From Plantactinospora endophytica (GTDB lineage: Bacteria > Actinomycetota > Actinomycetes > Mycobacteriales > Micromonosporaceae): 64,000 bases of DNA. The notes beneath the pieces were generated by a model that saw only the letters and a program-made list of their open reading frames with translations, was not told where the DNA came from and searched no databases. This document shows positions 60,632 to 64,000 of this stretch, one piece after another. Numbering within the stretch: the stretch's first letter is position 1; the number at the start of each line of letters is the position of its first letter. The translations under genes and the position numbers were made by a program. The stretch is from the NCBI RefSeq assembly GCF_016862915.1, contig NZ_BONW01000028.1, positions 186,001 to 250,000 of the forward strand. Reading direction: 5' to 3'.

Positions 60632-62054
60632 GCGTCAGGTGGTGTCGACGACGGTGGCCGGGGACAGGCTGGGCGGTGCCTACTGGCGGTACTGGGCTGC
60701 CACCACCTCGACCAACCTCGCCGACGGTATCCGGGCCGGCGCGTTTCCGCTGCTCGCGGCGGCGCTCTCCGGAGAGCCCGTCGGGGTGGCCGCCGTGTTC
60801 GCCGCGCAGCACGGCGCGTGGCTGGTCTTCGGGCTCTACGCCGGGGTGCTCACCGACCGCCATCCGCCGGCCCGGATCCTGCTGGTCGCCGACGTGTGCC
60901 GGGTGGCCGTGCTGGTGCTGCTGCTCGGCTGCGTCGCCGTCGAGGTGGCCACCATCGGGCTGCTGGTCGCCGTCGCCTTCGTGATCGGCACGGCCGAGAC
61001 CTTCCGGGACACGGCGGCACCGAGCCTGCTGCCTCGGCTGGTCGGCGACCGGCTGCTCGAACGGGCGGCCGGCCGCCTGCTCAGCAGCGAGGTTCTCGGC
61101 AACGAGTTCCTGGGACCGCTGCTGGGCGCGGCGCTGTTCGCGGTCGCGACGGCGCTGCCCCTGGCCACGGACGGCCTGGTGCTCGCCCTCGCCGTGGCAC
61201 TGGTGTTCTCCCTGCCCCGCACCATCCGATCGGCAGCACCGCAACCCCCCAGGACGGTGCCGGCCGCGCCGCAACCCGCTCCGACGGCACCGGCCGTGCC
61301 GGAACCCGCTCCGACAGTGCCGGCGGCACCGACACCCGCTCCGATGGTGCGGGCGGTGCCGGAACCCGCCCCGACGGTGCCGGCCGCGCCGGAGCCGGGG
61401 ATGCCGAATCCGGTGGTGGCCGGGTCGCGGCTGCGTGCCGAGCTCGGGGTGGGGATCCGGTGGCTGGCCCGGCACCGGCAGCTCCGTACCGTCACCGCCT
61501 CCGGCACTCTGCTCGCGTTCGCCGACGCGGCGTGGTGGGCGGTCCTGGTCGTCTTCGCGACCGACGTCCTGCACCTTCCGCCGGCCGGCTACGGCCTGCT
61601 GCTCGCCGCCGGGGCGGCCGGCGGAGCCGGCGGGGGACTGGCCGCCGAGCGACTCGCCCGGTACGCCGGGCCGGTGCCGTTGCTGACCGGGGCGGTACTC
61701 GTCGCCGGCCTGCCCGCGCTGGCGCTGGCCGTCGCGCCACCGCTGCCGATCGTGCTACCGGTGCTGGCGCTCAGCAGCGCCGGCTTCGCGGTGTGGAACG
61801 TGATCGCGTTCTCCAACCGGCAGCGTCGCACCCCGGCCCACCTGTTCGGTCGGGTCACCTCGGTGCACCGGGTGGCCCTGTGCGGCGGCTCGACGCTCGG
61901 CGCGCTGGCCGGAGGCTGGGTCACCAGCGCGATCTCCCTGACCGCGATGTTCGCCCTCGCCGGTGCCGTCACGGTCGTCGCCGCCGCAGTGCAGGCGAGC
62001 GCCTGGGGCGCCGACGGTGCCGGCTCCCCGTCGAGAACCGGGCCGCCATGCTGA
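60624..62054 (+). CDS. MFS exporter with proline-rich repeat loop
   Basis: This 476-residue transporter is of the major facilitator superfamily with about 12 helices, of the enterobactin-exporter/MFS_3 type (LADGIRAGAFPLLAAALSG, VLTDRHPPARILLVADVCR). TTG at 60624 has GGAGG upstream and overlaps the SbnA-like gene. Between helices 6 and 7 the central loop has five or six degenerate 10-residue repeats of the type VPAAPEPAPT (residues about 205-260), encoded by 30-bp repeats. It likely exports the product and gives self-protection. The loop length is unusual for the family. Confidence 0.87.
   Translation: MPERQVVSTTVAGDRLGGAYWRYWAATTSTNLADGIRAGAFPLLAAALSGEPVGVAAVFAAQHGAWLVFGLYAGVLTDRHPPARILLVADVCRVAVLVLLLGCVAVEVATIGLLVAVAFVIGTAETFRDTAAPSLLPRLVGDRLLERAAGRLLSSEVLGNEFLGPLLGAALFAVATALPLATDGLVLALAVALVFSLPRTIRSAAPQPPRTVPAAPQPAPTAPAVPEPAPTVPAAPTPAPMVRAVPEPAPTVPAAPEPGMPNPVVAGSRLRAELGVGIRWLARHRQLRTVTASGTLLAFADAAWWAVLVVFATDVLHLPPAGYGLLLAAGAAGGAGGGLAAERLARYAGPVPLLTGAVLVAGLPALALAVAPPLPIVLPVLALSSAGFAVWNVIAFSNRQRRTPAHLFGRVTSVHRVALCGGSTLGALAGGWVTSAISLTAMFALAGAVTVVAAAVQASAWGADGAGSPSRTGPPC
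61255..61402 (+). repeat. 30-bp coding minisatellite in the exporter gene
   Basis: Five degenerate 30-bp units encode a VPAAPxPAPT repeat in the central cytoplasmic loop of the exporter. Copy number could vary between strains by slippage. Confidence 0.7.
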
Positions 62055-63046
62055 TCGACAACGATCCGGACCCGCTGCGGCGTATCCACCGGCCCGAGTT
62101 CCTGCCCGGCCTCGTGTCGTGGGCGGCGGCCCGCTGCGACCTCGGCCCGGTGTACCGGTACCGCGTCTGCACGGTCGGCTACGACGACTGCAATCTCCTG
62201 GTGGAAACCGGCACCGGACGGTACGTGTTCAAGGTCTTCACGATCCACCGGCCGGAGCCCCTGACCACCCGGTACGTCGAGGTGATCCGTACCGTGCTCG
62301 CGGCCGGGGTGCGGCACCCCCGCCTGCACCCCAGCACCGGCGAGGCACTGCTGTGCCACCCACCGTCCGGTAACCGCCTGATCGTGATGGACCACCTGGC
62401 CGGCGGCACGTTCCTCGACCGCGACGGACATCCCAACGCCGACCAGCTCACCGACCTGATGGCGCAGGTGGGCCGGATCCATCGGATCGAGCGGGACTTC
62501 GCGCCGGTGCCGGACTGGTGGGCGGTGCACGAGATCGACACGCTCGCCCGCGAGATGCTGCCGCTGCTGCCGGCCGACGACCGGGTCGAGGTGGAGCGGG
62601 CGGTGGCGTCGTTCGGCGAGGTCGACCGGGCGGTCCTGCCGCACGTGCTGGTGCACGGCGACCTCACCAAGGCCAACGTGCTGCCCACCTCGCCGCACCA
62701 GGTGGCGATCCTCGACTTCGCGGTCGCCAACCGCTGTCCACGGGTGCATGAGCTGGCGATGGTCGTGGTCAACCTCATGCACGGCGATCCCCGGTCGCTC
62801 GGGGAGCGGGTCGACGCCCTGCTCGGGATGTACCCCGCCGCGCCGCTCACCCCCGCCGAACACCACGCGCTGCCCCGGTACGTGCACGCGACCGCCGCGA
62901 TGGAGCTGCTCGGTGCGGCCCGGGAGTGGGTGCTCAAGGGCAACCGCAGCGACGAGACCCGCTACCTCATCGGACTCGGGCGGGCCGGCCTGCGCGCCGC
63001 CCGCCGGTACCTGGAGGACGGCGCTTCCGTCCGGAGGCGTCGGTGA
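62048..63046 (+). CDS. APH-type phosphotransferase
   Basis: This 332-residue kinase is of the aminoglycoside phosphotransferase/choline kinase fold. It has YVFKVF (ATP Lys), the catalytic loop VHGDLTKANVL (His203, Asp205) and ILDFAV (Asp223). ATG at 62048 overlaps the exporter gene by seven bases. In viomycin and capreomycin pathways, Vph/Cph phosphorylate the product for self-resistance; a role as resistance kinase or as a step phosphorylating an intermediate fits here. The substrate is not known. Confidence 0.88.
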   Translation: MLIDNDPDPLRRIHRPEFLPGLVSWAAARCDLGPVYRYRVCTVGYDDCNLLVETGTGRYVFKVFTIHRPEPLTTRYVEVIRTVLAAGVRHPRLHPSTGEALLCHPPSGNRLIVMDHLAGGTFLDRDGHPNADQLTDLMAQVGRIHRIERDFAPVPDWWAVHEIDTLAREMLPLLPADDRVEVERAVASFGEVDRAVLPHVLVHGDLTKANVLPTSPHQVAILDFAVANRCPRVHELAMVVVNLMHGDPRSLGERVDALLGMYPAAPLTPAEHHALPRYVHATAAMELLGAAREWVLKGNRSDETRYLIGLGRAGLRAARRYLEDGASVRRRR

Positions 63047-63065
63047 CCCGTCGGAAGGATCAGAG

Positions 63066-64000
63066 ATGTCCCGTACCACCGCCGTGAACTCGTGGGACGA
63101 GTTCACCCAGCTCCGTGAGATCGTCGTGGGCGACGCCACACATGCCCGGGTACCCCGGATGACCGACCCCTCCGCGTGGCTCGCCTGCTATCCGACCCTC
63201 ACCCCGACCGAACTCGGGGCCGTGCACCAGGGCGAGTTCCCCCGCCAGGTGGTCGAGGAGTCGAACGAGGACCTGGCCGAACTGGTGGAGACGCTCCGCG
63301 AGTTGGGGGTGAAGACGCACCGCCCGCCCGCCGTCGACCACCGCCGGGAGTTCACCAGCCCGGACTGGTCCGCCGACGGCTACATCTCCTACTGCCCGCG
63401 AGACCTCACGCTCATCGTGGGATCCACGATCATCGAGGTACCCAGCCCGATGCGCTCCCGCTACTTCGAGGTCTTCAACCTCCGACCATTGTTCCAGGAC
63501 TACCTGCGGGAGGGAGCCGGCTGGATCGCCGGGCCCCGCCCGCAGCTCCGCGACGACCTGTTCGAGTGGGACGACCTCGGCCGTCCGCTGCTCGGTGAGG
63601 CGGAACCGGTGTTCGACGCCGCGAACGTGCTCCGGCTCGGCCGGGACCTGTTCTACCAGGTCTCCCGCAGCGGCAACGAGCTGGGCATGCGGTGGCTCGC
63701 CTCGACGCTGCGCCTGATCGATCCCGAGCTGCGGCTGCATCCGCTGCGCGGGGTATACGGCTACACGCACATCGACAGCACCATCGCCCTGCTGCGTCCC
63801 GGTCTGGTCCTGCTGAACCCGGAACGGATCACGCCGGACGCCGTTCCGGAGCCGTTCGACACGTGGGACATCCTGTGGTGCCCGGAGATCGCCACCGCAC
63901 CGACCGCGTTGCCGCACACCCTCAGTGAGCGGTGGATCAGCATGAACCTCCTGATGGTCAACCCCGAGACCGCGATCGTCGACGCGGACCAGCCGGCGCT
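63066..64000 (+). CDS. Amidinotransferase (incomplete at the window edge)
   Basis: The reading frame starts with ATG at 63066 (GGAAGGA upstream) and runs off the right edge after 311 codons. It matches glycine/inosamine amidinotransferases (AGAT, StrB1, AmtA), which move the amidino group of arginine to an amine. It has EPVFDAANVLRLGRDLFYQ (Asp184), GYTHIDSTIALLRPGLVLLN with His235 and Asp237, and LNPERI. The catalytic Cys would lie beyond the window. With an SbnA-like enzyme it may guanidinylate a diaminopropionate-type unit, or make homoarginine as in phaseolotoxin. A minus-strand frame overlapping it is a shadow. Confidence 0.88.
   Translation, partial: MSRTTAVNSWDEFTQLREIVVGDATHARVPRMTDPSAWLACYPTLTPTELGAVHQGEFPRQVVEESNEDLAELVETLRELGVKTHRPPAVDHRREFTSPDWSADGYISYCPRDLTLIVGSTIIEVPSPMRSRYFEVFNLRPLFQDYLREGAGWIAGPRPQLRDDLFEWDDLGRPLLGEAEPVFDAANVLRLGRDLFYQVSRSGNELGMRWLASTLRLIDPELRLHPLRGVYGYTHIDSTIALLRPGLVLLNPERITPDAVPEPFDTWDILWCPEIATAPTALPHTLSERWISMNLLMVNPETAIVDADQPA

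Noticed and set aside
63060-63917. A minus-strand frame at the right edge
   Set aside because: It is a shadow of the amidinotransferase gene, whose motifs are clear on the plus strand.
1-64000. Mobile elements, integrases, tRNA or rRNA genes
   Set aside because: No transposase, integrase, terminal inverted repeats or RNA gene could be recognised anywhere in the window.

Overview
The window is about 64 kb of very GC-rich DNA with strong G/C third-position bias, frequent GTG and TTG starts, tightly overlapping (ATGA/GTGA) operons, many Tat-type secreted enzymes, SARP/AfsR regulators and a StrR-type regulator. This points to a filamentous actinomycete, most likely of the Micromonosporaceae; the assignment is inferred from style and gene content. 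No tRNA, rRNA, CRISPR array or intact mobile element was seen.

Region 1 (195-9103) is one continuous respiratory operon: a caa3-type oxidase subunit II with a fused cytochrome c domain, subunits I and III, a small membrane protein, CtaG, a cytochrome c lipoprotein, and then QcrC, QcrA and QcrB. It would connect menaquinol to oxygen as a complete alternative bcc-caa3 branch. Subunit I departs from the A-family pattern at two proton-channel positions (Asp for Glu, Gln for Lys).

Region 2 (9231-16276) holds an ECF sigma factor paired with a membrane-anchored Asp-box protein, a multicopper oxidase, an alpha/beta hydrolase, an AraC-type regulator and an unknown membrane protein. Region 3 (16689-23662) is a five-gene operon: a GlxA/galactose-oxidase-like radical copper oxidase, an Excalibur-type protein, a GT39-like membrane protein, an egghead-like GT2 synthase and a GH113-like lipoprotein. 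It looks like a secreted-glycan system. Region 4 (23728-28889) has a TetR/epoxide hydrolase pair, a PhoX-like protein and a GMC oxidoreductase.

Region 5 (29072-36010) has secreted proteins that include a PL4 rhamnogalacturonan lyase and a CE15-like esterase, with LacI-type palindromes nearby, and a secreted M15-type peptidase. Region 6 (36097-40333) encodes three different peptidoglycan hydrolases (M23, lytic transglycosylase-like, NlpC/P60-like), each ending in the same six-unit repeat domain. Region 7 (40279-48552) has two divergent SARP regulators, a RibD-C-type reductase, an AraC-type regulator and a second PhoX-like protein.

Region 8 (49151 to the right edge, incomplete) is the most interesting part: a StrR-type regulator followed by a YqcI/YcgG heme N-oxygenase candidate, a VioC-like Fe/2-oxoglutarate oxygenase, an ATP-grasp ligase, a methyltransferase, a fold-type I PLP enzyme, a short LanB/PEARL-like protein, a second (permuted-type) ATP-grasp protein, an SbnA-like 2,3-diaminopropionate synthase candidate, an MFS exporter, an APH-type kinase and an amidinotransferase. 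Together they suggest a guanidine-rich peptide-like antibiotic assembled without an NRPS within the visible sequence. I do not recognise the set as a described pathway.
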